NCBI GenBank assembly: GCA_027064285.1
Contig: JAMOPX010000111.1
Span: 1-7,096 of the forward strand
Direction: 5' to 3'
Length of the DNA: 7,096 nucleotides
DNA from: Desulfobacterales bacterium
Lineage (GTDB): Bacteria > Desulfobacterota > DSM-4660 > Desulfatiglandales > JALVZP01
Both the position numbers and the translations under genes were made by a program. Shown one piece after another: positions 1 to 5,555 of this stretch (positions within the stretch are counted from its first letter, which is position 1; each line of letters opens with the position of its first letter). The notes under the pieces were generated by a model that was not told the origin of the DNA, ran no database searches, and was given only the letters and a program-made list of their open reading frames with translations.

Positions 1-1328
1 GCCTCTTCATCACCTGCTTCCCTTAATGCCACCTGCATCTCAAATCTTTTCCTCTGATCCACAGGATCATTTAGCTCATTAAAGCCATTTGCTACTTCCA
101 TACCTCCTATGAATAGCTCAAACCTGTCTGCTACATCTGGATTCTTGTCATTTCTTCTGGAAAGCGGAGAAACATCAATTGGATAACCAACAACAAACGT
201 TGGATTTATAAGTTTTGGCTCCACAAAATGATCAAAGAGTTTAGTAATAATCTTTCCATGAGTATCCCTTTCTAAGATATTTATGCCATAACTTTCTGCA
301 AATTTTTTGGCAGCCTGCTCATCCTTTAACACCTCTTCTGGAACACCACCTATATCTCTAAGAGCATCAAATAAGGCTATCCTTCTCCAGGGTGAAGTAA
401 AATTTATCTTATTTCCCTGATATTCTATTTCTCTTTTTCCATCAAATAACTTACCTAAAATACTGAGAAAAAGCTCTTCTGTAAGCTTCATCAGATCTTC
501 GTATGTGGCGTATGCCATGTAAAACTCCAGCATAGTGAATTCAGGATTATGATGAGTTGATATACCCTCATTTCTAAAATTTCTGTTTAGTTCAAATACC
601 TTATCCATCCCTCCAACAACAAGTCTTTTCAGATAGAGTTCTGGTGCAATTCTTAAATAAAGTTCCATTCCAAGTGCATTATGATATGTTTTAAAAGGTC
701 TTGCAGTAGCACCTCCTGGTATAGGCTGCATCATGGGAGTTTCTACTTCTAAGAAACCTTTTTTTACAAAAAACTCTCTTATAGAGTGTATAATCTTACT
801 TCTAAGAACAAAGACCCTCTTTACCTCGTCATTTACCATAAGATCTAAGTATCTTTGTCTATATCTTATCTCCACATCAGTTAGCCCGTGCCATTTCTCA
901 GGAAGTGGTCTTAAAGACTTACATAGAAGCTCCAGTTCCTCTGCCATTATAGTAAGCTCACCGGTCTTTGTTCTAAAAATAGGGCCTTTTACCCAGATAA
1001 AATCACCCGCATCCATGAGTTTAAAAATCTTGTATTTTTTATCTCCTACCTTATCTTTCTTTATATATATCTGAATTCTGCCAGTGCCATCTTTAATCTC
1101 TAAGAAAGAGGCCTTTCCAAAGCTCCTTATTATCATTATTCTTCCAGCCACAGCATATTTTCTATCTTCTCTTTCCAGCTCTTCAGCAGACATACCTTCA
1201 TACTTTTCCCTGAGTCTTGAAATACATATATCCGGCTTAATGCCTGTGGGATAAAGATTTACTCCCATCTCCCTGAGCTTCTGAGCCTTGGTAAGCCTAT
1301 CCCTTATAACTGGACTTAACTTTTTCAT
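1..1328 (-). CDS. lysS: Lysyl-tRNA synthetase, class II (C-terminus beyond window)
   Basis: Charges tRNA-Lys with lysine using ATP; cytoplasmic, usually a homodimer. The minus-strand frame runs open for 442 codons from ATG at 1328 to the window edge. The N-terminal OB-fold anticodon-binding domain spans about residues 57-135 (VAGRIMIIRSFGKASFLEIK at 60-79). The class II catalytic core follows: RYRQRYLDLM at 155-164, FLEVETPMM with PIPGGATARPF at 192-212, and motif 2 FELNRNFRNEGISTHHNPEF at 245-264. The lysine-pocket segment GYPIDVSPLS is at 381-390 and FELFIGGMEVANGFNELND at 403-421. The family is about 490-500 residues, so roughly 50, including motif 3, lie outside the window. The start is set by an AAAGGGG Shine-Dalgarno (minus strand, 1338-1344); the ATG at 1333 hits a stop after one codon. 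No convincing -35/-10 pair is seen: TTGACT at 1385-1380 lacks a good partner. Identification is firm. Confidence 0.97.
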   Translation of the reverse strand, partial: MKKLSPVIRDRLTKAQKLREMGVNLYPTGIKPDICISRLREKYEGMSAEELEREDRKYAVAGRIMIIRSFGKASFLEIKDGTGRIQIYIKKDKVGDKKYKIFKLMDAGDFIWVKGPIFRTKTGELTIMAEELELLCKSLRPLPEKWHGLTDVEIRYRQRYLDLMVNDEVKRVFVLRSKIIHSIREFFVKKGFLEVETPMMQPIPGGATARPFKTYHNALGMELYLRIAPELYLKRLVVGGMDKVFELNRNFRNEGISTHHNPEFTMLEFYMAYATYEDLMKLTEELFLSILGKLFDGKREIEYQGNKINFTSPWRRIALFDALRDIGGVPEEVLKDEQAAKKFAESYGINILERDTHGKIITKLFDHFVEPKLINPTFVVGYPIDVSPLSRRNDKNPDVADRFELFIGGMEVANGFNELNDPVDQRKRFEMQVALREAGDEE

Positions 1329-1502
1329 GGCATATTTCCCCTTTGTTTTATGCATCTAAGTAATCTAACTAAGCCAAGTAGTCAAGTCTATTGCTCCATC
1401 AAAGCTCAAACTTAAGTTCAAAGCTTATAGAGGAGAACTCTCTCATGGGAGAAAAAGTTGGGCTGAGGTTGCAAAAATATAAACTTTCATGGTTGGCAGA
1501 GC

Positions 1503-1530
1503 ATTAGTACCTTGAAATTAGTACCTTGAA
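1503..1530. repeat. 14-bp perfect tandem repeat, two copies
   Basis: ATTAGTACCTTGAA occurs at 1503-1516 and again immediately at 1517-1530, followed by two more matching bases. The second copy abuts an extended -10 promoter motif, and each copy contributes a TTGAAA hexamer (1512-1517 and 1526-1531). Neither hexamer has the usual 16-18 bp spacing to the -10 motif (21 and 7 bp). It may be a slippage duplication or a tandem operator; the sequence alone does not decide. Confidence 0.9.
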
Positions 1531-1535
1531 ATATT

Positions 1536-1544
1536 TGGTATAAT
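1536..1544 (+). promoter_or_regulatory. Extended -10 promoter motif upstream of the tnpB relic
   Basis: TGGTATAAT combines the TGn extension with a perfect TATAAT hexamer, so it could serve a housekeeping sigma factor without a good -35. It lies about 25-30 bp before the first recognisable TnpB codon and points at it. It is the likely original promoter of tnpB, and possibly of its right-end RNA. If still active, it would transcribe the relic towards the dap operon. Confidence 0.5.
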
Positions 1545-1568
1545 TTATTTCTCACCGAGAATTGCTGA

Positions 1569-2194
1569 TACAGATATAAGCTTAAGGTCAAAGGTAAGGG
1601 AAAAGAGCAGAAGCTGTGGAAATTTGGTGGAGCATACAGGCTTATTTATAATCTTGGGGCTGTTTCAAAGAGAGTTTCTCTGGTGGCAGAGAAGGGAAAG
1701 AAGCACCTATGCAAAGCAGTGTGCTGAGCTTGTAGAACTTAAAAAAGAATTTTCGCAGATGGCTGGTATGTTGTCTGCATAAGACAGCAGTCTTGTTGGC
1801 ATAGATATGGGTATTCAGGACGAAGTTTTCCAAAAGATGGAAGAAGCAGGCTAAAAGACACGGTGTGGTGGTGGAAGATTTGAAAGATAATAGATTCAGC
1901 ATGGAGTATCTTTATCAGAATGCTTGAATACAAGTGCAGGCAGTATGGACAGATATTTCTAAAAGTAGATCCAGAAGGAGCAGTCAGACCTGTCAGCTTG
2001 TGGTTTTGTTCATCCTAAAAACAGGAAAGGGAAAAATCTTCTGCTGTCTGCACTGTGGCTACACTGATGATGCAGACATTAACGCTGCGAAAGTGATATT
2101 GCAAAGAGGGTTGGCTATCCTTAAAAGCTCTACTGCTGGGCTGGCGGGAAGTGACGCCCGTGGAGAGGGCACTGACCGCCGGAACTGGCTTTGA
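1569..2194 (+). pseudogene. tnpB: tnpB pseudogene (RuvC-like RNA-guided nuclease), multiply frameshifted and internally deleted
   Basis: Read across frames, this is a shrunken TnpB. The N-terminal segment is EQKLWKFGGAYRLIYNLG (codons from about 1605). A frame change leads to STYAKQCAELVELKKEF (about 1700-1758), then a TAA at 1780. RuvC-I follows as SLVGIDMGIQ with Asp codon 1804-1806, then a further change to RuvC-II HGVVVEDLKDNRF with Glu codon 1874-1876. A TGA at 1925 precedes LEYKCRQYGQIFLKVDPEG. The zinc-finger CxxC is broken: TGT codons at 1991 and 1999 are five bases apart instead of six. GFVHPKNRKGK and then FCCLHCGYTDDADINAAKVI follow, with RuvC-III Asp codon 2075-2077. I count about six frame changes. 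The gene spans about 0.63 kb against roughly 1.1-1.2 kb for an intact one; most of the stretch between the N-terminus and RuvC-I, and between RuvC-I and RuvC-II, is missing. It cannot encode an active nuclease. Confidence 0.88.
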
Positions 2195-2225
2195 GCAGGT
2201 CTACGAGTCATCCCTCGTTGAAGCG

Positions 2226-2255
2226 GGAATCCCTCGGCTTTAGTCGTGAGAGGGT
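2226..2255 (+). ncRNA. Remnant of IS605-group right-end / omega-RNA 3' hairpin
   Basis: GGGAATCCCTCGGCTTTAG followed by TCGTGAGAGGG matches the usual form of tnpB right ends, a GC stem around a CTTTAG core just after the gene. The stem pairs 2231-2238 with 2243-2250 around loop TTTA. It now carries two mismatches (T2234 with T2247, C2232 with A2249) and one wobble, so it is degraded. In living elements this is the scaffold end of the TnpB guide RNA, with the guide read from the DNA just beyond. With TnpB dead, function is unlikely. Confidence 0.5.
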
Positions 2256-2401
2256 CGATTGTACAATAAAGTATAGCCTGGTACATGTTCCCAAAGTAGT
2301 GCAATAAAGCGAGCAATAGCAGGATTTATTCCGTGTCTGCACAGAAAGCAATATACATGCAGTGCATTGAGATAATGTTGCATAGTTTCTCTAAGTCTCA
2401 A
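2240..2401 (-). CDS. Small uncharacterised protein, 53 aa, TTG start
   Basis: I do not recognise a named family. The frame starts with TTG at 2401, preceded by GAGGTGAT (minus strand, 2413-2406), an 8-base run complementary to the 16S rRNA tail, at good spacing. This signal is better than that of several real genes in the window. The product begins MRLRETMQHYLNALHVYCFL, then CRHGINPAIARFIALLWEHV, and ends shortly after a YTLLY motif. It is a compact, probably helical protein with two Cys and no signal peptide. The LNALHVYC style recalls short orphan proteins of anaerobes, but that is memory, not a search. The stop codon lies inside the tnpB right-end hairpin, so the last several residues may derive from the insertion and the gene may be truncated. 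A TATAGT-like -10 lies upstream near 2436-2431 without a -35. Alternative: chance frame. Confidence 0.45.
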   Translation of the reverse strand: MRLRETMQHYLNALHVYCFLCRHGINPAIARFIALLWEHVPGYTLLYNRPSHD

Positions 2402-2574
2402 AATTATCACCTCTCTTATTGTCTCTTTACTATAATTATCGGCATTTTTGCAGGACCTTTTCTGCAACAAAATTTGACATGGATAAAAAAATCGTAAACG
2501 ATCACAGGATAATACCAATACGGGTTTAAAATATACCTCTAAGAAAATTTCCATGTAATTTTATCATCAATAAA
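2402..2574. other. AT-rich spacer upstream of the small minus-strand ORF
   Basis: It holds the Shine-Dalgarno of the small minus-strand frame (2406-2413) and a possible -10 (2431-2436, minus). A perfect 6-bp stem pairs TTGCAG (2448-2453) with CTGCAA (2462-2467) around an 8-base loop. Open frames crossing it do not look like protein. No other feature is supported. Confidence 0.5.
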
Positions 2575-2680
2575 CAGCGGTTTCCCCACAGATAAGCCAC
2601 GAAGAGACAGCGCCCTTCCGACAGTTGCATCCGAAAAACCCCCTTGCCCTTATTCCACTTCCGGTTAGACACCGGATGTA
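2575..2680. other. GC-rich patch with hairpins, function unknown
   Basis: This stretch is visibly richer in G and C than its AT-rich flanks, with C runs at 2583-2586 and 2639-2643. It contains a perfect stem TCCGGT (2660-2665) / ACCGGA (2671-2676) around TAGAC; after one mismatch, two more base pairs extend it. All three minus-strand frames are open over parts of it and one reads fairly smoothly to a stop near 2539, but none has a start signal or a family I know. It may be the remains of a transferred segment or a structured RNA. Confidence 0.35.
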
Positions 2681-2826
2681 TGTTAAGGATAACGAATTTG
2701 GTAGAAAGATGGCGTAGGGATAGCTTCTTTAAAACAGAGCTTAGCTATTTGGATAACTTAAGAAAAGAATTAAGAATTAAAGAAAAATCTCAACAAAATA
2801 TACACAAAGTAGAAGAGATATATTAA
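2680..2826 (+). CDS. Short basic/helical ORF or 3' remnant of a lost gene
   Basis: Unrecognised. The frame reads 48 codons from ATG at 2680; it is also open upstream to a TTG at 2644. Neither start has a Shine-Dalgarno. The last 28 residues are charged and probably helical or coiled (ELSYLDNLRKELRIKEKSQQ, ending KVEEIY). The codon use is AT-rich like the neighbouring genes, unlike the GC-rich patch just before it. A strong terminator-like hairpin begins 54 bp after the stop. This fits the tail of an older gene whose front was lost when the gap was rearranged, but a chance frame in AT-rich DNA is also possible. Confidence 0.25.
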   Translation: MLRITNLVERWRRDSFFKTELSYLDNLRKELRIKEKSQQNIHKVEEIY

Positions 2827-2879
2827 CCATATGTTTGGCTACTTTTTTATAGGAAATTTTGGACTTGAGCTACTGTCAT

Positions 2880-2920
2880 CTGTTCGAAAAACCTTTTCGA
2901 GCAGGCTTTTGTCTTTTGTT
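2880..2920 (+). terminator. Strong hairpin with T-rich tail (intrinsic terminator or dap leader element)
   Basis: CTGTTCGAAAA (2880-2890) pairs along all 11 positions, one a G-U wobble, with TTTTCGAGCAG (2894-2904) around loop ACC. A tail rich in T (CTTTTGTCTTTTGTT) follows at 2906-2920. On the plus strand this has the form of a Rho-independent terminator; the minus strand shows no T tract beyond it. It sits 87 bp before dapF. It could end transcripts from the relic region, including any from the promoter at 1536, or act as a leader element if the dap promoter lies further upstream. Confidence 0.6.
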
Positions 2921-2935
2921 AAGGTTGTTTTTCGG

Positions 2936-2964
2936 TTGAACATAAGAAAAATATATGTTTAAAA
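2936..2964 (+). promoter_or_regulatory. Tentative dap operon promoter
   Basis: TTGAAC (2936-2941) and TTAAAA (2959-2964) are 17 bp apart in very AT-rich DNA after the terminator-like hairpin and before dapF. The -35 half is fair and the -10 half poor; TATATG at 2952-2957 is a rival -10. A promoter is expected here if the hairpin at 2880 terminates transcription. No lysine-riboswitch core was found. Confidence 0.22.
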
Positions 2965-2991
2965 AATTAAAAAATTTCTGCGGGAGATAGT

Positions 2992-3816
2992 ATGAAAGAT
3001 ATAGAATTCTGGAAAATGAATGGAAGCGGGAATGATTTTATTATTATAGACAATAGAGATACCATTATAAAAGAGGAACAAATGAGTTCCTTTTCTAAGC
3101 TTGTGTGCAGAAGAAGGGTTTCTGTGGGAGCAGATGGGGTAATATTTATAATGGAATCCAAGACCTGTGATTTTGCATGGAGGTTTTATAATTCAGATGG
3201 AAGCGAGGCAGAGATGTGCGGGAATGGAAGTCGTTGTGCTGCAAGATTTGCATATCTGAATGAAATAGCGCCAAAGAAGATGAGATTTGAAACTGCTGTA
3301 GGACCTATATCAGCAGAGGTTTTAGGAAGAAGAGTTAAGGTCATGCTTACTGATCCAAAACATCTTAAAATAAACATTCAGTTAGAAAAGCTATTGGACT
3401 GGGAAAGTGTTGATTTTATAAATACAGGGGTTCCTCATGTGGTAATAAGAGTAAAAGACTTGGAAAACATACCTATTAAGGAGGTAGGAAGGAAAATCAG
3501 ATTCCATGAGATATTTTCTCCTGAAGGCACAAATGTAAATTTTATGAAAAGGATGAAGGACAATCTTATAGAAGTAAGGACTTATGAAAGGGGAGTAGAA
3601 GATGAAACCTTAGCCTGTGGCACAGGAAGTATTGCTTCTGCTCTGATTTCTTCTTTAAGAGATGGGATCAGTTCACCGGTAGATGTAAAGACAAGAGGAG
3701 GAGAGATATTAAAGATATATTTCAAGAGAGAGGGAGATAATTTTTTTGATATATGGCTTGAGGGTGATACAAATATTGTATATAAAGGAAAGCTTTACAG
3801 AGAAGCCTTATTATAA
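2992..3816 (+). CDS. dapF: Diaminopimelate epimerase
   Basis: Interconverts LL- and meso-2,6-diaminopimelate without cofactor, using two cysteines as acid and base; cytoplasmic. At 274 residues it has the family length. Seen in order: KMNGSGNDFIIID (8-20), VGADGV (45-50), the first catalytic site MCGNGSRC with Cys76, NTGVPHVV (144-151), and the second site YERGVEDETLACGTGS with Cys209. These give the two-lobed pseudo-symmetric fold. All expected active-site residues are present. The ATG at 2992 has GGGAG five bases upstream and gives the standard N-terminus. It is first in the dap operon and 21 bp ahead of dapA. It acts after DapL, so operon order does not follow pathway order. Identification is firm. 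Confidence 0.98.
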   Translation: MKDIEFWKMNGSGNDFIIIDNRDTIIKEEQMSSFSKLVCRRRVSVGADGVIFIMESKTCDFAWRFYNSDGSEAEMCGNGSRCAARFAYLNEIAPKKMRFETAVGPISAEVLGRRVKVMLTDPKHLKINIQLEKLLDWESVDFINTGVPHVVIRVKDLENIPIKEVGRKIRFHEIFSPEGTNVNFMKRMKDNLIEVRTYERGVEDETLACGTGSIASALISSLRDGISSPVDVKTRGGEILKIYFKREGDNFFDIWLEGDTNIVYKGKLYREALL

Positions 3817-3837
3817 ATCTCAAAAAAGGAGGGGTTT

Positions 3838-4710
3838 ATGTTTGAAGGATCTATAGTAGCAATTGTTACTCCTTTTAAGGACGGCAAGGTTGATGAAGAA
3901 GCATTTAGAGAACTTATAGAGTTTCAGATAGAAAATGGCACAAGCGCTATTGTGCCCTGCGGAACAACAGGAGAGTCTGCTACATTGGATTTTGAGGAAC
4001 ACAAGAAGGTAATAGAAATATGTGTAGACGCAGTAAAGAAAAGAGTCCCTGTAATTGCCGGTGCAGGCGCAAATAATACCAAAGAGGCTATTGAACTTAC
4101 TGCTTTTGCAAAAGAGGCAGGAGCAGATGCAACGCTTCAGGTAGTTCCTTATTATAATAAACCAACCCAAGAAGGTCTTTATCTGCATTTTTCTACTATT
4201 GCAAAAGAAGTGCCTTTTCCCCAGGTCCTTTACAATATTCCGGGAAGAACAGGTGTAAATATGCTACCTCAAACCGTGGCAAGACTTGCTGAGCTTAAAG
4301 AGATTGTGGCTATAAAAGAGGCATCTGGTAATCTTGTTCAGATGGCAGAGATCATGAATCTGGCAGGAGATAAGATTACTCTCATTTCGGGAGATGACAC
4401 CCTGACTCTTCCTGTGCTTTCCATTGGAGGGAAGGGGGTAATTTCTGTAATAGCAAACATTGTTCCTAAGGAAACAGCAGAGATGGTAAAGCTATGGAAA
4501 CAGGGAGATGTAGATGGTGCAAAAAACATGTATCTGAAACTTCTTCCTCTATGTCAGGCAATGTTTTATGAGACCAATCCTATTCCTGTAAAAACTGCTC
4601 TTTCTCTGATGGGAAAGATCACAGAAGAGATCAGATTACCTCTTTGCCCAATGAGTCCAGCCAATCTGGAAAGATTAAAGAATGTATTAAAACAGTACAA
4701 TCTGATATAA
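3838..4710 (+). CDS. dapA: 4-hydroxy-tetrahydrodipicolinate synthase
   Basis: Condenses pyruvate with aspartate 4-semialdehyde, the committed step of diaminopimelate/lysine synthesis; a TIM-barrel Schiff-base aldolase, usually a tetramer. The product is 290 residues, normal for the family. Seen: CGTTGESATL (41-50, with Thr43-Thr44 of the proton relay), VVPYYNKP (102-109), YNIPGRTG (132-139, with the relay Tyr132 and the substrate-carboxylate Arg137), and the Schiff-base Lys160 in AIKEASG. GDDTLTLPVLSIGGKGVISV is at 185-204. The related N-acetylneuraminate lyases and KDG aldolases share the fold, but these motifs and the dap neighbours settle the call. The start has AAGGAGG (3826-3832) just upstream. 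Many bacterial DapA enzymes are inhibited by lysine; whether this one is cannot be read with confidence. Confidence 0.98.
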   Translation: MFEGSIVAIVTPFKDGKVDEEAFRELIEFQIENGTSAIVPCGTTGESATLDFEEHKKVIEICVDAVKKRVPVIAGAGANNTKEAIELTAFAKEAGADATLQVVPYYNKPTQEGLYLHFSTIAKEVPFPQVLYNIPGRTGVNMLPQTVARLAELKEIVAIKEASGNLVQMAEIMNLAGDKITLISGDDTLTLPVLSIGGKGVISVIANIVPKETAEMVKLWKQGDVDGAKNMYLKLLPLCQAMFYETNPIPVKTALSLMGKITEEIRLPLCPMSPANLERLKNVLKQYNLI

Positions 4711-4733
4711 ATGAATATATAGGAGATGAAGCT

Positions 4734-5537
4734 ATGGTAAGAGCAATTGTGGCAGGTGCTGGTGGTAGAATGGGTAAAAGGATAATCAATATAATAAATG
4801 AGACAGAAGGTATTCAGCTTATTGGTGCTTTTGAAAGAAGCAATCATCCTGAAGTGGGAAAGGATGCGGGCATTGTGGCAGGGATAGGAAAGCTGGGAAT
4901 TGAAATAAAAGGCTCTGTTTCAGAAGTCTTGGACAAAGGCGATGTCTTGATAGATTTTACTGTGCCTGAAGCTACTTATGAACATGTAAAAGTAGCAGCT
5001 GAACAGGGAATTTCAATGGTAATCGGAACTACAGGATTTTCTGAAGAGTTGCTGGCTAAGATAAAAGAATATGCAAAGAGGATCAGATGTGTCCTGTCGC
5101 CAAATATGAGCATTGGAGTTAATGTGATGTTCAAGATGGTGGCAGAGCTTAGCAGAATCTTAGGAGAAGATTACGATGTGGAGATTGTGGAATTGCACCA
5201 TCGTTTTAAAAAGGACGCCCCAAGCGGAACAGCTCTGAAGTTGGCTCAGATTATTGCTGATGTCAAAGGGATTGATCTGGAAAAGACAGGTGTTTACGGA
5301 AGAAAAGGAATTGTGGGAGAAAGAGACAAAAATGAGATGGGTATCCATGCTGTGAGAGCAGGTGATATAACAGGAGAGCATATAGTAATATTTGGTGGAA
5401 TGGGCGAAAGAATTGAGTTTATTCACAGGGCGCACAGCAGAGACAACTTTGCAAGGGGTGCTGTCAAGGCGGCTATGTGGGTAGTTAATCAGCCACCCGG
5501 AGTTTATGATATGCAAGATGTGCTCGGGTTGAAATAA
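4734..5537 (+). CDS. dapB: 4-hydroxy-tetrahydrodipicolinate reductase
   Basis: Reduces the DapA product to tetrahydrodipicolinate with NAD(P)H; cytoplasmic, usually a tetramer. The N-terminal Rossmann domain opens with VAGAGGRMGKRI (6-17), followed by DFTVPEA (74-80) and GTTGF (98-102). The C-terminal substrate domain carries ELHHRFKKDAPSGTAL (153-168), with catalytic His155 and Lys159. GDITGEHIVIFGGMGERIEF spans 210-229. At 267 residues it has the family length. The frame is open upstream to 4644, but that would add 30 residues overlapping dapA. ATG 4734 is chosen because AGGAGATG (4721-4728) precedes it and the Rossmann motif then sits at the normal position. The gap after dapA is 23 bp. 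Identification is firm. Confidence 0.98.
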   Translation: MVRAIVAGAGGRMGKRIINIINETEGIQLIGAFERSNHPEVGKDAGIVAGIGKLGIEIKGSVSEVLDKGDVLIDFTVPEATYEHVKVAAEQGISMVIGTTGFSEELLAKIKEYAKRIRCVLSPNMSIGVNVMFKMVAELSRILGEDYDVEIVELHHRFKKDAPSGTALKLAQIIADVKGIDLEKTGVYGRKGIVGERDKNEMGIHAVRAGDITGEHIVIFGGMGERIEFIHRAHSRDNFARGAVKAAMWVVNQPPGVYDMQDVLGLK

Positions 5538-5555
5538 AAAGAAGGAGTTTGGCAT

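Larger units (their letters stand above)
1329..1568. other. Intergenic region between lysS and the tnpB relic
   Basis: No supported gene. From the lysS side it holds the lysS leader (1329 to about 1390), then an AT-rich stretch with a 10-bp palindrome AACTTAAGTT near 1409-1418. A 20-codon frame lies at 1445-1507 (plus, ATG after AGAGGAG at 1429-1435) and encodes a short basic peptide with no family I recognise. A 14-bp tandem repeat and an extended -10 motif follow and are listed separately. A near copy of CTTAAGTTCAAAG (1411-1423) recurs as CTTAAGGTCAAAG at 1581-1593, inside the relic. The left end of the insertion element should lie in this stretch, but I cannot fix it. Confidence 0.6.
1569..2255 (+). 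mobile_element. Decayed IS200/IS605-group (tnpB-only, IS1341-like) element, approximate bounds
   Basis: The interval spans the recognisable TnpB relic and the characteristic right-end segment with CGGCTTTAG in a short hairpin. No Y1 transposase (tnpA) can be read on either strand nearby, so it resembles the tnpB-only class. Ends are approximate: these elements make no target duplication and have no terminal inverted repeats to mark edges. The multiple frame breaks make it a dead remnant. Confidence 0.75.

Noticed and set aside
733..1074. Open plus-strand frame of 113 codons
   Set aside because: Lies wholly antisense to lysS; low-complexity Ser/Leu/Phe-rich translation, no Shine-Dalgarno; a shadow frame.
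1445..1507. 20-codon peptide frame with AGAGGAG upstream
   Set aside because: Good ribosome-site spacing, but too short, no recognisable family and no sign of what it would regulate; kept only as a note in the intergenic entry.
1642..1933. Minus-strand open frames across the tnpB relic
   Set aside because: Antisense to recognisable TnpB segments on the plus strand; translations look like shadows.
2059..2316. Minus-strand 85-codon frame
   Set aside because: Antisense to the TnpB C-terminus and right end, in a different frame from the better-supported small minus-strand ORF.
2402..2554. Extension of the small minus-strand ORF to ATG at 2554
   Set aside because: The added 51 residues are not protein-like and cross the strong Shine-Dalgarno that sets the TTG start at 2401.
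2827..2991. Lysine riboswitch (L box) before dapF
   Set aside because: Looked for the conserved purine-rich core and multi-helix layout; the leader is too AT-rich and no core is visible.
1329..2991. CRISPR array or RNA-guided defence locus
   Set aside because: No regularly spaced repeats; the only RNA-guided component is a broken tnpB relic.
3820..4188. Minus-strand 122-codon frame
   Set aside because: Antisense to dapA with Cys/Phe/Tyr-rich translation typical of a shadow frame.
4644..4733. N-terminal extension of dapB
   Set aside because: Overlaps the dapA coding region; a strong Shine-Dalgarno and the normal Rossmann start support ATG 4734.
5160..5555. Minus-strand 131-codon frame
   Set aside because: Antisense to dapB; no start signal or motif.
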